Below are positions 1 to 10,753 of a stretch of 64,000 nucleotides of DNA, one piece after another. The translations under genes and the position numbers were made by a program. The stretch spans positions 6,014,001-6,078,000 of the forward strand of contig JAULSU010000004.1 in NCBI GenBank assembly GCA_030512335.1, given 5' to 3'. Below the pieces are notes generated by a model. That model searched no databases. It had not been told where the DNA came from and saw only the letters and a program-made list of their open reading frames with translations. The stretch is from Immersiella caudata (lineage: Eukaryota > Ascomycota > Sordariomycetes > Sordariales > Lasiosphaeriaceae). Each line of letters starts with the position of its first letter. Position 1 is the first letter of the stretch.

Positions 1-264
1 GCCTACTACATGGAAAACGCTTGTTGCTGCTGTTGTATGCTTGTGTTCGACCGGAACCGAAGGTCTGTCGACTACGACGATGACGACGAGGATAAACCCA
101 GATTCGGCAGCCGACTTGGTGGTTTATGGACGGGTGCTGTGGATAAAAAGCGAGCGCTTTGGGGCATGATAAGGGATAAGACACGGAGACGGGAGGCAGT
201 ACATGGGTCCGATACTGAGCTGGACTCAGAGGCGAAGCTGAAGGATGATTCTGATCTCTACTAG
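1..264 (+). CDS. 3' end of an unidentified protein (5' end outside window)
   Basis: The frame is open from base 1 to the TAG at 262-264, so this is the C-terminal 87 residues of a gene that begins upstream. A run of five cysteines (residues about 8-12) is followed by Cys-free sequence, then an acidic run (DYDDDDED), a basic stretch (DKTRRREAVHG) and an acidic tail ending in DSDLY. A Cys cluster followed by charged sequence is compatible with a palmitoylated cytosolic tail of a membrane protein, but no domain is visible and I do not recognise the family. An ATG occurs at base 10, so a short separate ORF cannot be excluded, though the open frame upstream of it favours a truncated gene. Confidence 0.5.
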   Translation, partial: AYYMENACCCCCMLVFDRNRRSVDYDDDDEDKPRFGSRLGGLWTGAVDKKRALWGMIRDKTRRREAVHGSDTELDSEAKLKDDSDLY

Positions 265-1136
265 GATTAGGATTTGCAGTCGATGACCAGTTGACCATGG
301 GGACTACTTCCCCTTTCGACGATGCCAGTCAAGCTCGGTGAGATGCTCAAGGCGGATTGTGACGAGATTCCCCTGGGTGCAGCCGGCCAAGAAGTCATTT
401 CTGTAGGGGTCTCGGCCGTCAGGGACGAGGAATGTGCAACCATGGCTTCCAAAGGCAAGGAACAATATACAAAGGATGGGAATAAAAATTTCTTCCATGT
501 GTTATCAAATCAGACTATCTATTGTCCAAGCTCGTTCATGACGTCCCGAATACCACACCAAATGTGCTAGTACGTCTCGTCGGTCCTCCCCTCAATTTTG
601 ACAATGTTAGAGTGATCCTTATGCATCAGAATCGGCTGCTCGTTTGGCCACCCCAAAAGAATAGATTCTGGAAGCGCCAAGAGAGAGGCAATCTGAGTAA
701 GGCCTCCCAGTTGCTTAAGGTTATGAATCGGTGTTGCTCTCACAAGTTCCCATTCCGTTTATGTGGCCTATTCAAGTAATGCTGTGTTACTGAAGATGCG
801 GCCCAGCAGGTTTGCCTCCCAGGCCTGCTCTTTGACATTCTCCGCAGACGCGACATCGCGGTTATCCATCGGTACGTCTCTCGGGGATCTGGTCCAGTGG
901 CGGAATGGCACATCTCTGAGTCTTGTCCCCGTTACACCATGCAGTCGCATATGTTTCCCTTGTCCTTCCGGTGACTCGCACTAGGCTGCTTAGGGATCGG
1001 GCATCACCTGATTCTCACGCAGAAGGAAAGTGCTACATTGGGCATGCCGGAGAAATGTCTTGCGTCCGGCTGTGTTAGGTAGTCAATATAGGGCTTTCAA
1101 ATCTCACAGTTTAAACCAATATAATTCAAGGAGCTT

Positions 1137-1161
1137 GGGGGGGGGGGGGGGGGGGGGGGGG
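1137..1161. repeat. poly-G tract, 25 consecutive G
   Basis: Uninterrupted guanine run in non-coding DNA. Such a tract can form G-quadruplex structure and is hard to sequence, so the exact length should be treated as approximate. Confidence 0.95.
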
Positions 1162-2146
1162 CAGCTGGCTGTACGAGGACAGGAACGAGCCATGCTTTTT
1201 CTGAGTGATTAAACAGATGCCTGGGTTTTGGGACTGCGTTGCTTGCCGACGTGCGATTATACATGCTATCAAAGGGAGAGAGCTGGAGAGTCGTTACAAC
1301 GAAGGGAACCAAAACCGTTGCCCCCCCAAACACAGCTACCACAATAACTACTGTAGAATACATAATCAACCAATCCAATGCCCACCAGACTCCGTTCCGG
1401 TGCTATCCCGTCCAAGACAAATTCGTGTTGAAGTCAAAACACTTAAAATCTATGCCAGGCCCCACAGCAAAACTTAAGGACCCTCCTAGATCTAAATTAG
1501 GTGATTTTGCCAAACTGAGCAGAGAAAAAAAGGAACTTGAAATGTAGCAAAACGATCTCGTCATGGGGGTCCTGCCGTCCTTCCCGGACGACTGGGTATC
1601 CTCGGCTTCTGCCTCCATCTCCGATGGGGAGACATATTCAGCGACATTCCGCAATTTCAGTCTACGTGCAAGGCCACGTTAGGGTCGCCACGCATTCACT
1701 GGGATGGTGGAAAGATATGTTGACTTACAGCAGAAAGTCGACCTGGCGCTTTTACGGTGTACACATCATGCATGAGAAATATCTCGTATGCTCCAGCTCC
1801 AAATTTCGACCGTAGCTTTTCAGTGAGCTTGTCCAAACTGATCCGATAGTCGGGAAGATCCTGAGAGTCCGCTGCGGCCGTGTAGGCCCTCGTGTTCGCG
1901 TTTTGCTGTCGGCGCTCGCAGGATCCGTGACCGGGCGCAACTCGTGGTCGCGGTGACATTTCAGTGCCTGAAGCTGGTTTGGGAAGGGACGGACCTGGTA
2001 TTTAGCAAAGGAAGGACTGTGGTTGAGTTTGATGATACCCCTCCTGAAATGGGCACCTTTCATGTGGTTATAAGGAACGCGCGAGTTTCGGTGAAGGTTT
2101 TTCGAAGATTGCGTGGAACTTACGTCGGGAGGGGCAACGGCGTCAA

Positions 2147-2170
2147 AGTTCAAACTCGCGAGTTTGAACT
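2147..2170. repeat. perfect 24-bp palindrome
   Basis: The left arm agttcaaactcg is followed without a spacer by its exact reverse complement. The centre is between 2158 and 2159 and the symmetry ends at 2146/2171. It sits about 500 bp upstream of the kinase start codon at 2670. It could be a dimeric regulator site or a cruciform-prone element; no other copy was noticed in the window. Confidence 0.9.
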
Positions 2171-2669
2171 CCCTTGTCTCGATTATTGACATTCCCTGGG
2201 GCTTGGCGCGGCACGGCTGCCTTCAGTGGCCAGAATGCAGGGCAATTACAATGGCTGGTTGCGGTCACATTGAGCTCCGAGAAATGGGGGGAAGGCACTC
2301 ACACCCGACCACGCGTTTGGGGTGGCGTGGTTGGTCGGTCCATTTTGTGCGCCCCATGAGAGAGTTGGCGGTCGGCGGCCTCCAAAAGCGGCAAAGCAGT
2401 GCGGCCCCAGATTGGCCGTGGGCGTTTCAGGCTTTCAGCTGAGGCTGCCAGCCGCCGTGGCTTTTTAACCACTCAGTCCTGCACTACTGCTGCGGTGCCG
2501 CGCTGCTGCGAGCTGCGCGACCTCGACCGATCAAAAAGGTGTGGGTGTCCCAGCCAAGGCTGTGTGTGTGTGTGGATAGGACCGACTTCTCTTCAATCTT
2601 CAATCTTTTTGGAATCTCACAGTAGGCTGGCTTCGAGACGCAACTGCCGTTGCCCAACTCCCACCTCCG

Positions 2670-5428
2670 ATGCCTCCGGACAACCGAAATGATCAACAAG
2701 ATGGATTTGGCGACGGCGGACCCCGCATTCTCCTGAGAGCCCCCACCCATGCCACGGGAGACAAGGGATCTGTCACTTCACTCCACCCTCTCGATTCTGA
2801 GAAGAGCGGTCCTGCCAAAATGCCCTCTTCTGAACAAGACCTAGAGAGCTCGAGCGCTTATTGCAGTGGCAGCAATCCGCACGATGACTCTGGATTTTCC
2901 CCCACCACGTCCCGCAGCGCATCGCCACCTGGGAGCCCCGCACGGAAACGCGAGGAGGACCTCGCTGGTCTTGCGCCGAAGCATGGCGTTAGATTCGAGA
3001 CTGATGATCGCGATGTGACGGCGAGAAACAGTACAGAGGAGGACGAAAATGATGCCCTGAAGGTTGGTTGCCCAGCCGCGCCTGAAGTGCCAGCAGAAAC
3101 GAGGGGACGATTCTAACAGAGTGCCATCGCAGGATGTCCGCCCATCCAGCAATCATCGAACGCTCCAGCCAACAACAGCGGGAATCCTTAGCATACGAGT
3201 GCCTGAGCTCACCGACATCCGAGATGCGGCTTCTGACTATCAACCTCCACCGAGTGAGGCGGACGTGACGGACCGAGGAGAGAGGGCCTTCAAAGATCGC
3301 AAAGGGGAGATCCTCTCCCCAGTTGGATCTGCGGAGTCGGACGCTGAGGTGCAGGATAGCCTCGAGGATCGCCTTGACGAGGCCATGGTCTACCGGTTTA
3401 ACCGCCGTGAAGGATTCATGCCAAGGGGAAAACTGGAAAAGCTGATCAACGTGCGAGTCGTCGAGAAGGAACTTGCCAGTATCACGCCCTTGGTACCCAA
3501 CAGTCGTACGACGAAAAGCTGGGCGGAACTTATTTGCAGCGACCCATCTTCCGTTCGTGCAATATGTTCCGTCAAGTCGGATGCGGACGCTGGCACATCA
3601 GCAGGACGGGCATATCGGAAAATATTTGCGATGCTCGTTCGGATGGACAAAGTATATTCCATCTTCAAGTTCATCGAGGAGGAGGTAAGCGACGAAGAGT
3701 TACCTCTGATGCAATATATACCACCGGAGGAGACACAGGGCAATTCCATTCAGCTCCGTCGGAAGAATGACGCCACTCGACCCCTCAAATGTTTTGATGG
3801 CTGGAAAGACAAGTCTGTTCGGCATTTCTTCCGGGACCAATGGGAGATGGTCTCTCCTTTCTTTGCTCAGGGAGAACATTGCAATGTCCGTCATTACCAG
3901 CTTGCCGATGCTGACATCCTGCCTTTCACATACGACTCTCACGACGAACAAGGCTCAAATGGCCAGGGGCTTTTGGAGAGAGGGGGTTTCGGAGAGGTCT
4001 TTAAGGTCCAAATACACCCCGACCATCACAAATTCGAGGGCAAGCATGGTTTCGGTAACCACAAGGTGAGTAGCGAGGCCGAGCACTAAATCCGGATATG
4101 TTAACTCTAACAGACTGTGCAGAATCAGTTCTTTGCCGTGAAAAAACTTTTCTCCACAAACGAGGCGGAGTGGAAAAGCGAAATTGAGATTCTCAAGAAG
4201 TTTAGCGCCAATCCGAATATCCACCTCATTTCTCTGTTGGCGACATACGAGCAGTCGGGCCATGTCCACTTGTTTTTCCCCTGGGCCGATGCGGATCTCC
4301 AAACGTTTTGGAAATCCATCAAGAGCACGCCTACACCAGGGCTCAAGACGGCACGATGGGTCGCCCGCCAATGTCTTGGTATTGCTAGTGGAATCGTTGC
4401 CATTCACAAGCATCTGTCGAATAAGACGCAATCATCAAGAACGGGAGAGGGTAATGGCGCCGAAGAAGTGAAGAAAGACAGCCTTTATGGCCGTCATGGA
4501 GACATCAAGCCCCGCAATATACTCTGGTTCAAGGACGGACCAGATGAGGACGACATGGGGACACTCGTCATCACCGACTTTGGTATTGCCGAACTGAACT
4601 CGAAAAACTCAAGGTCTAACAAACCCAACCGTTACATCAAGTTCTCGCCGACATACTGTGCACCCGAGGCACATGTGCCCGGAGGTGAGATATGCCGGTC
4701 TTATGACATCTGGACGCTGGGGTGTCTTTACCTGGAGTTTGTCACCTGGCTCCTTGGCGGATGGAAACTTGTGCTCCAGTTTGCACGGGTCAGACAAACT
4801 CCTGAAAAGGGTTCCCCAAGGGACGAGGCAAAGCTTGATCGTTTCTTCGAGCTTGAAATCGATGGTAACAAGGTCATTGGAGCGAATGTGAAGCTTGAGG
4901 TCACCGAGGTAAGGACCAAAATCGCTCCCAAGTCTCGAAGACACTAATCTTGACGACATCGGTGAACAGTTTATCAAACGGCTCCGCTCCCATCCTGGCT
5001 GCACACTTTTCATTCTGGATTTCTTGACTCTCATCGAGAAAAAGCTCCTCATCATCGAAACGTCCACGACCAGTCGTATCACAAGCATGCAACTTCACGC
5101 CGTTCTATTCGGAATGGTGGGGAAGATGCGGTCCGACGAATCTTACGGTACGAATCCCGTGCCAGAAGGAATGTATGAGTCTGGCGTGCCAGAAAAGACT
5201 GAGGAGGAGCACATGCCAGAAACAACAGCGGAGAATCTTGGTCCAGAGACAACCTGGGACAATCACGTTCTTGAGGCAACCTGGAATAACCCCGCGCCAG
5301 AGGCAACTGGGAACGACGACGAGCCGAATGCCGATCCCTGTGATGGCACAAACGACCAGAACCAAGCTGCGATATCACCTCTAGCTGTCCAAAGTGCCCC
5401 CAATCCCGACAATCGAATGACCGTGTGA
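2670..5428 (+). CDS. fungal serine/threonine protein kinase with N-terminal fungal module and C-terminal 9-residue repeats
   Basis: Four exons give 856 residues: 2670-3062, 3133-4065, 4123-4908, 4970-5428. Introns 1 and 2 have CTAAC branch sites (ttctaacag, ctctaacag) and all phases agree (phase 0). Residues 1-130 are Ser/Pro/acidic-rich and probably disordered. About 180-410 is a region that also precedes the kinase domain in the two neighbouring kinases (QW, LP and IHPDHH landmarks). The kinase domain has a glycine loop ERGGFGEVF near 415, the VAIK-type lysine in FAVKK at 449, catalytic HGDIKPRN near 567 (HGD in place of HRD), DFG in TDFGIAE, APE in YCAPEA, and YDIWTLGC. The tail carries six 9-residue repeats. 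All catalytic residues are present, so activity is plausible; the substrate is unknown. In fungi such kinases often sit beside HET loci, as here. The start is the first ATG of the open frame. Confidence 0.85.
5162..5323 (+). repeat. six tandem 27-bp units coding 9-residue repeats in the kinase tail
   Basis: The units read PEGMYESGV, PEKTEEEHM, PETTAENLG, PETTWDNHV, LEATWNNPA and PEATGNDDE. Units 3-6 are clearly related; the first two share the PE start and the spacing. The run is acidic and probably disordered. Copy number in such minisatellites often varies between strains. Confidence 0.75.
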
Positions 5429-6233
5429 ACGCAGCAATCCGAGTTCCATCCGACGAGTTTCTGTATTGGGCAAACCGGACGTTTTTGAACATCTTTTATG
5501 GTTTCCTTCTGTTGTGGACCAAGTGTTGGAAGCGTCATTTGTACTGTACATTTTGGAGGCAGCGATGATACCCCATTTGCATTTTGACAACCTCTGTTCC
5601 CCAGCGCTACCGCGCCATACGAATTCATCATAATAACCTTCGGCAATATCCGGCGAGGCTCTGAACTCCAGCGCCTAATTGTGGGCGGTCTCTCACCCCC
5701 CCCCCCCCCCGAATCACACTCAAACAATAAGCCACCCCCACACTGCAGCTCCGCCCCCCCTCACCGACAAGGCCATTTGTTGGAGGGCCGCATCGATGAT
5801 TGGCCGCCAGTTCAGGCTCCTGGACGCCCATTGTGCATTTTCGCGAAGCTATTGTCCGGTCAGAGGCCACATTGTCACCACTACCCCTCCCGCTCACCGA
5901 GTCAAGAAACCCAAAAGGGCAACAAGGCTCTGAGCTATCACCATGAAGCGAAGCACGCAACTCTCAAATTTGGCCCGGAATTCCCGGTACCGCCTCCCAC
6001 CTCCACGAACTACCGGCAGAATAGCTGCCCGCGCCGCCGATTAAGGTGCGGCCCGATGCTGTAGGCGCCTCGGACCCTGGTTCAATGGAGAGATTTGTGT
6101 CTTAAAAGTGGCGAGCCCCTCGGCCGCTAATCCACTCACGGCCCAGCACTTCACACTTCCCGCTTCTTAATCCACAAAAGAGCTCGCATTTGGACCCTGC
6201 ATCCAGACCTTATTTTGAACCACACTGGCCACT
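5429..6233. other. intergenic region between two tandem kinase genes
   Basis: No gene is visible. It contains a 15-nt cytosine run at 5696-5710, a pyrimidine-rich stretch to about 5770, and the promoter of the gene starting at 6234. Confidence 0.6.
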
Positions 6234-9200
6234 ATGGGCTCCCAGGAGCGAGACGAAGAAGGTCTGGCCGGTAGTGTCTGCATTCGTTTTATAAAGAGCC
6301 ACCCCGAATTTGGGGGCCAGGAGTTCTTACCTGCCGGGATATACCTGGATCAGGGCATCTTACACCCGGCAGCGGCCAGAAAGGAGTTGATGCTCGCCGA
6401 CGGCGAACATGACGATTTGGTCGACTTCATTCTCGCCAAAGCACGAAGAGTATTCCTGGTCACACTTACGTTGGAGTTGGGTCCCGAAAATTCCTGTTGT
6501 TGTATGCGCCACTTTATGAAGTATGACTTTACCGACAAGCAACTTCCTGTCAGCAGAGAATTCTGCGATAAGGACCCGGCCTTTGGCCTAAGGATGTGGA
6601 CGTCGCTCAAGAGACAAAAGTTCCGCAGCAGTCAGTGGGAGTTCTCAGCACCGGTTTTCACCAAGGAGGGCTGTACCCACCGACTTGAGCAGAGTCAACC
6701 TCTGCCGTTTCTTCCGTCCGGTGATCGACTACTGCCATCTCCACAGGGCGCCTCTTCTATCGTTCATCAAGTCAAAGTCCACAAAGACCATCTCGAGAAC
6801 CCCCCTCTTGACGTCAGCAAGCCCCCCTTGCTCTGACCCAGTCACATCACTGACGAGTACTAGTTCGAAAACAATAGACGGTTAATCGCGGTCAAGCAAA
6901 TTCACGTCACCGCTGAGTTCCAAAGTCAATTTGACGCCGAGGCCAAGGCGCTGATGGATATCCGCGATCTTGAACACCCTCACATCATCCAATGGCTTGC
7001 CACATTTACTCGGGGCTCGGGTTTCTACCTCATGTTCCCATGGGCCGACGGGGGAAGCCTTAGGGACTTTTGGAAAGAGCAGGATCCACTCGCAATGGAC
7101 CTCGAGGGCATGCGAAGCCTAGTTTTGGAGGCACTGCACCAGTTTCGAGGGCTTGCTGATGCCTTTGTGAAGCTGCACATGGACAAGATATATCGCCATG
7201 GTGATGTGAAGCCGGAAAACATCCTCCGCTTCAGGGACGGCAAAACGGCCACGGGTGTACTCCAAATCGCGGATTTCGGCCTTGCAAAGCAGCACAATGG
7301 TCCTACTCATCATCGCACGTCGACAACAACACGGCACACCACCCTCCAGTATGAGTCGCCCGAGGCCGAGGAAGCCATGAAGGGGAAAGCTCCCCTGTCT
7401 CGACTGTCCGACATATGGTCACTCGGATGTGTCATGTTCGAATACCTTGTCTGGCTTTTATATGGATGTGAGGAAGCCGAACGGTTCGGCAAGGATATTA
7501 GGGGCAAAAACCTCGACCTTGGGGCTGCGCCATTCTACTACAGGAGAGCCGGCGGTCAGGCGGCCCTCAACTTGACAGTCGAAAGGTGGTTGTCACACAT
7601 GAAGGAGGACGCGGAGGGATCTTCCGGCACTGCCATCGGGGCGCTGCTGCTGCTCATCCAGAATAACATGCTGACTCTGGGGCCTCTGAGCGAGATGGCC
7701 AACTGGCAGACCAGAGACCGGTCCCGCACGGGAAAAGTGAGACTCAGTCCCGGCACCAGGGCCAGCGCAGGAGAGACCATGCATCTCATTGATGACATCA
7801 TTGCCACGGCAGAGAGGGAAGGCGGTGAGTATCTTTTCAAGGGGGCCGCGATGACAGACAGAGAGCCAGGACGGACGTCGAGAGGGCCCCCATCCATCAC
7901 CAACAACCCGCTGCCCGTTCGAACGTCAACGCCATCTCAAAAGGACTTCCTCAGCCCGAATGCGGCGCTTCTTCGTCACAATCGTTCGACCAGTGGAAAG
8001 AACACCCCCCCGCCACGCTTGGTAAGGGGGGTCACCACGGAGGCATGTTCTCAAAAGGAGGAAAATCTGCCCATGCGTCGCTGGCTGACTATTCTCAGGG
8101 TCCACATACAGTTTCACAAAAGGTGAGCAGAAACATAAAGCGCTGCCCGGAAAGAACGGCCTGGCATAAGAACGAGGATGCTGACGACGGGGCGATGGGT
8201 GCCACGGTTAGGATGTAAGTCCAAACCCGTCCACTACCTCTGCCATTTGACACATTCAAGCTAATTTTTCTGTAGTATGTGAGTACTTGAGTCTTGAAAG
8301 CTCGAATATGATACTTTTTACTTACTCTATTTTCTGCGGATATATAGATTGTAAGTGCCCCAAGCCCACCAATTGTTTCGAATCAACCAGGGCTCCGCTA
8401 ATTACCACACAGGAGGTGCGTGTCAAGCCCACTCGTTCATGAACGCTGATTTTTTAAGAGTAAGAACTCACTGATGCCTCAAACCAGAGAGTAAGCACAG
8501 GCAGCCTCTTTACATCAAGTCCTTTGCTGACTCGCCAAGATGAACCCCACCTGGATTTACGCCGTCGACGAGGAGATTCCAGATCGCATCGATCCAAAGG
8601 CGATGTTTTCACCCTCGCTTCCACCGCCGGCTGCGCTTTGCAAAAAGTGCAAGGAGTTGGACTTCAGTAGACCTGGGTTCAATGTCACGTACAGAACCCA
8701 CGATCTCAGGGCGCGTGCTGGGACTTGCGGTCTGTGCAAGATGCTGTGGGGCCTTTGTGAAGTACACAAGAAGACTGAGCAGACGGAGGTCAAGTTTGTA
8801 AGGTACCAGTCTACCTTGCGAATGGATGACGAGAATACCCCCGTTGTATCCATGATACGAAGCCCAGGTACGAAACACCAAATTTGCTGAACGAGCACGA
8901 CACTGACATGCAACAGAACTGAAGACCAGCCTGTTGCAGCTGGGATTCCCGAAACTCCCTGAATCCGGGTCCAATATGCACTTCAACATCATCCGACAGT
9001 GGCTAGCGATCTGCGACAGAACCCACGACTGCGCCCCAGGAAGTGACAAAACTGAAAAGGTCACCCTGCCCACGCGCCTCATCGAAGTCGGATCGGTTGG
9101 GTCACCCACAGTTCGGGTAGTCGAAACGAAGGAGGTTCACATCCCCCTCGATAGCGGCTCGCCCTACATCGCTCTCTCACATCCCTGGGGACCTCAACCA

Positions 9201-10654
9201 CATTTCTGCACCTTCCCAGACGATCCGCAAAATCTATCTGCCCCCAACACTATCTCCCAGCACAAGATCAGCATCCCAGTGGCCAGTCTCCCAGCAACTT
9301 TCCAGGATGCTACCACAGCAACTCGAGCTCTCGGCAAGCCGTATCTGTGGATCGACTCCCTCTGCATCCTGCAAGGTCCTGAGGGGGACTTTAAGGGTGA
9401 AGCAAAAAAGATGGAAACGGTGTTCAGCTCCGCATACTGCGTCCTCGCCGCAAGTTGGGCCGCAAACCAGCAAGACGGCTTCTTAAAGACTCTTCCCGGT
9501 CAAGAAACGATTCGTGGCAGGCGAGACCGCCAGGTCGTGACCTTCAAGGCCGACGACAAGGCGGCGCCGCTTTACATGTGCGAGATGATTGACAACTTTG
9601 ACCAGCACGTTCTCAAAGGCGGCCTTAATCAACGCGCCTGGGTCCTTCAAGAGAGGGCTCTGGCAAGACGGACTGTGTACTTCACCGAGCGCCAAACCTA
9701 CTGGGAGTGCGGAAGAGGCGTACGCTGCGAAACCATGACCCAAATGAACAAGTTCGCTAGCCCCCCCCCCCAACAACCCCCTTTCCCGTCCCCCCAATTC
9801 GTTAACTAAAACTGATCCCTCACTCTAGTAAACTAGCCTCCTTCCTAGGTGACCCCTTCTTCCCCTCCCTTGCCCTCCAAGGCAACCGCGGCGAGCAAAT
9901 CCACTGGTACCAATCCCTCTATACGCAGTACTCCCGCCTTGGCCTCTCGCACGACGAAGACCGCCCCAGCGCGATCCGTGGCCTCGAGTCCCGCCTCGTC
10001 ACCGCCTTCCAAAAAGCCAACCCCGACTTCAGAGGCTCCTACGGCGTCCTGGACGACGGTCCCACGGGTGGTTTGTTGCATCGGAGTCTGCTCTGGCGAC
10101 GGGGTTTGAGCAAGGGGGATCTGAGGGTGCTGGAGAGGATTCATTTCCCGAGGGGTCACGACGGGGCGCCGTCGTGGAGTTGGATGTCGTACAAGGGGGG
10201 GATTGATTATATGAGCGTGGAGGGGAGCACAGTTGATTGGAACCATGTCAAGTTGGAGCCGAGGAGGAATAGGGATTCGGGAGGTGAAAAGTTTGCGCAT
10301 CCGAGTCCGAGGACGTTAGTTGTGGTGTCGAGGGAGTTTCGGGCCGAGGTTCATGCTCACCATGGAGCTGATAAGGGTGTTTGTGAGATAACCTTTGACT
10401 CGCCTGGCGGGACGGCGGGAAACCCCGGGGAGTTGAGGTGTGTTGTGGTTGGGAGCGAGAAGGGGGAGCCGATTGGACGAAACGAGGGGGGGAGGGTGCA
10501 TTTCGTGTTGATTGTGAAACCGGCGGGGGTTTCAGAGAGGGGGCCGGGCGCGGTGAGGACTTTGAAGGCGTATAAGAGGGTCGGGGCGGGATTGATTCCG
10601 GGGAGGTGTATTATAGATGGTGAGGGCGATGGGGAGGAGATCGCTGTTGTTTAG
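6234..10654 (+). CDS. protein kinase - HET domain gene (probable fusion through a micro-exon series)
   Basis: Exons in phase: 6234-6812, 6864-8021, 8099-8122, then 3-nt exons at 8212-8214, 8276-8278, 8348-8350, 8413-8415 and 8488-8490, then 8540-8867, 8917-9751, 9829-10654; 1254 residues. Residues 1-193 match the pre-kinase module of the convergent paralogue at 10754-12355. The kinase has a degenerate loop (GASSIVHQV), lysine in LIAVKQ (K204), HGDVKPEN (H305), ADFGLAK and SDIWSLGC. The HET part contains LCKKCKELDF, YIALSHPWG, YLWIDSLCILQ, a YSRLGLS..DRPSAIRGLE block and PSWSWMSY, all intact. If not fused, the kinase would stop at 8124-8126 (613 residues) and a HET gene would start at the ATG at 8540 (662 residues), which has a fair start context. 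The in-phase chain favours one gene. Likely role: incompatibility or recognition signalling (family-based inference). Confidence 0.65.
8022..8539 (+). other. micro-exon series: seven introns separating one 24-nt and five 3-nt exons
   Basis: Introns: 8022-8098 (GTAAGG..TCAG, branch GCTGAC), 8123-8211 (GTGAGC..TTAG, GCTGAC), 8215-8275 (GTAAGT..GTAG, CTAAT), 8279-8347 (GTGAGT..ATAG), 8351-8412 (GTAAGT..ACAG, GCTAAT), 8416-8487 (GTGCGT..CCAG, CACTGAT), 8491-8539 (GTAAGC..CAAG, GCTGAC). The exons between them are 8099-8122 and the triplets gat, tat, att, gag, aga. The result is ..GPHTVSQK-D-Y-I-E-R-MNPTW.., joining kinase and HET frames without a stop. The intron starting at 8416 also holds an internal acceptor/donor-like pair near 8457-8465. 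Confidence 0.6.
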
Positions 10655-10753
10655 GAGGTGGGAGCTGAGTGAGATGTGGGTCAGTTATGTCTAAAGCTGT
10701 GTAAGTTGGTGTAAAAAATGAATGTGATTGAAATTGCAAACTTGCACACTCAG

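Larger units (their letters stand above)
265..2669. other. 2.4-kb stretch without a supportable gene
   Basis: Only short, low-quality open frames are present on both strands and none shows a recognisable motif or consistent splicing. The stretch holds a 25-nt guanine run at 1137-1161, a perfect 24-bp palindrome at 2147-2170, and the promoter and 5' leader of the kinase gene at 2670. A non-coding RNA or degraded element is possible but cannot be shown from sequence. Confidence 0.5.

Noticed and set aside
8458..8465. One-base exon inside the intron at 8416-8487
   Set aside because: It would break the phase and leave a 28-nt intron; the single 72-nt intron fits better, though a nested (twin) intron is possible.
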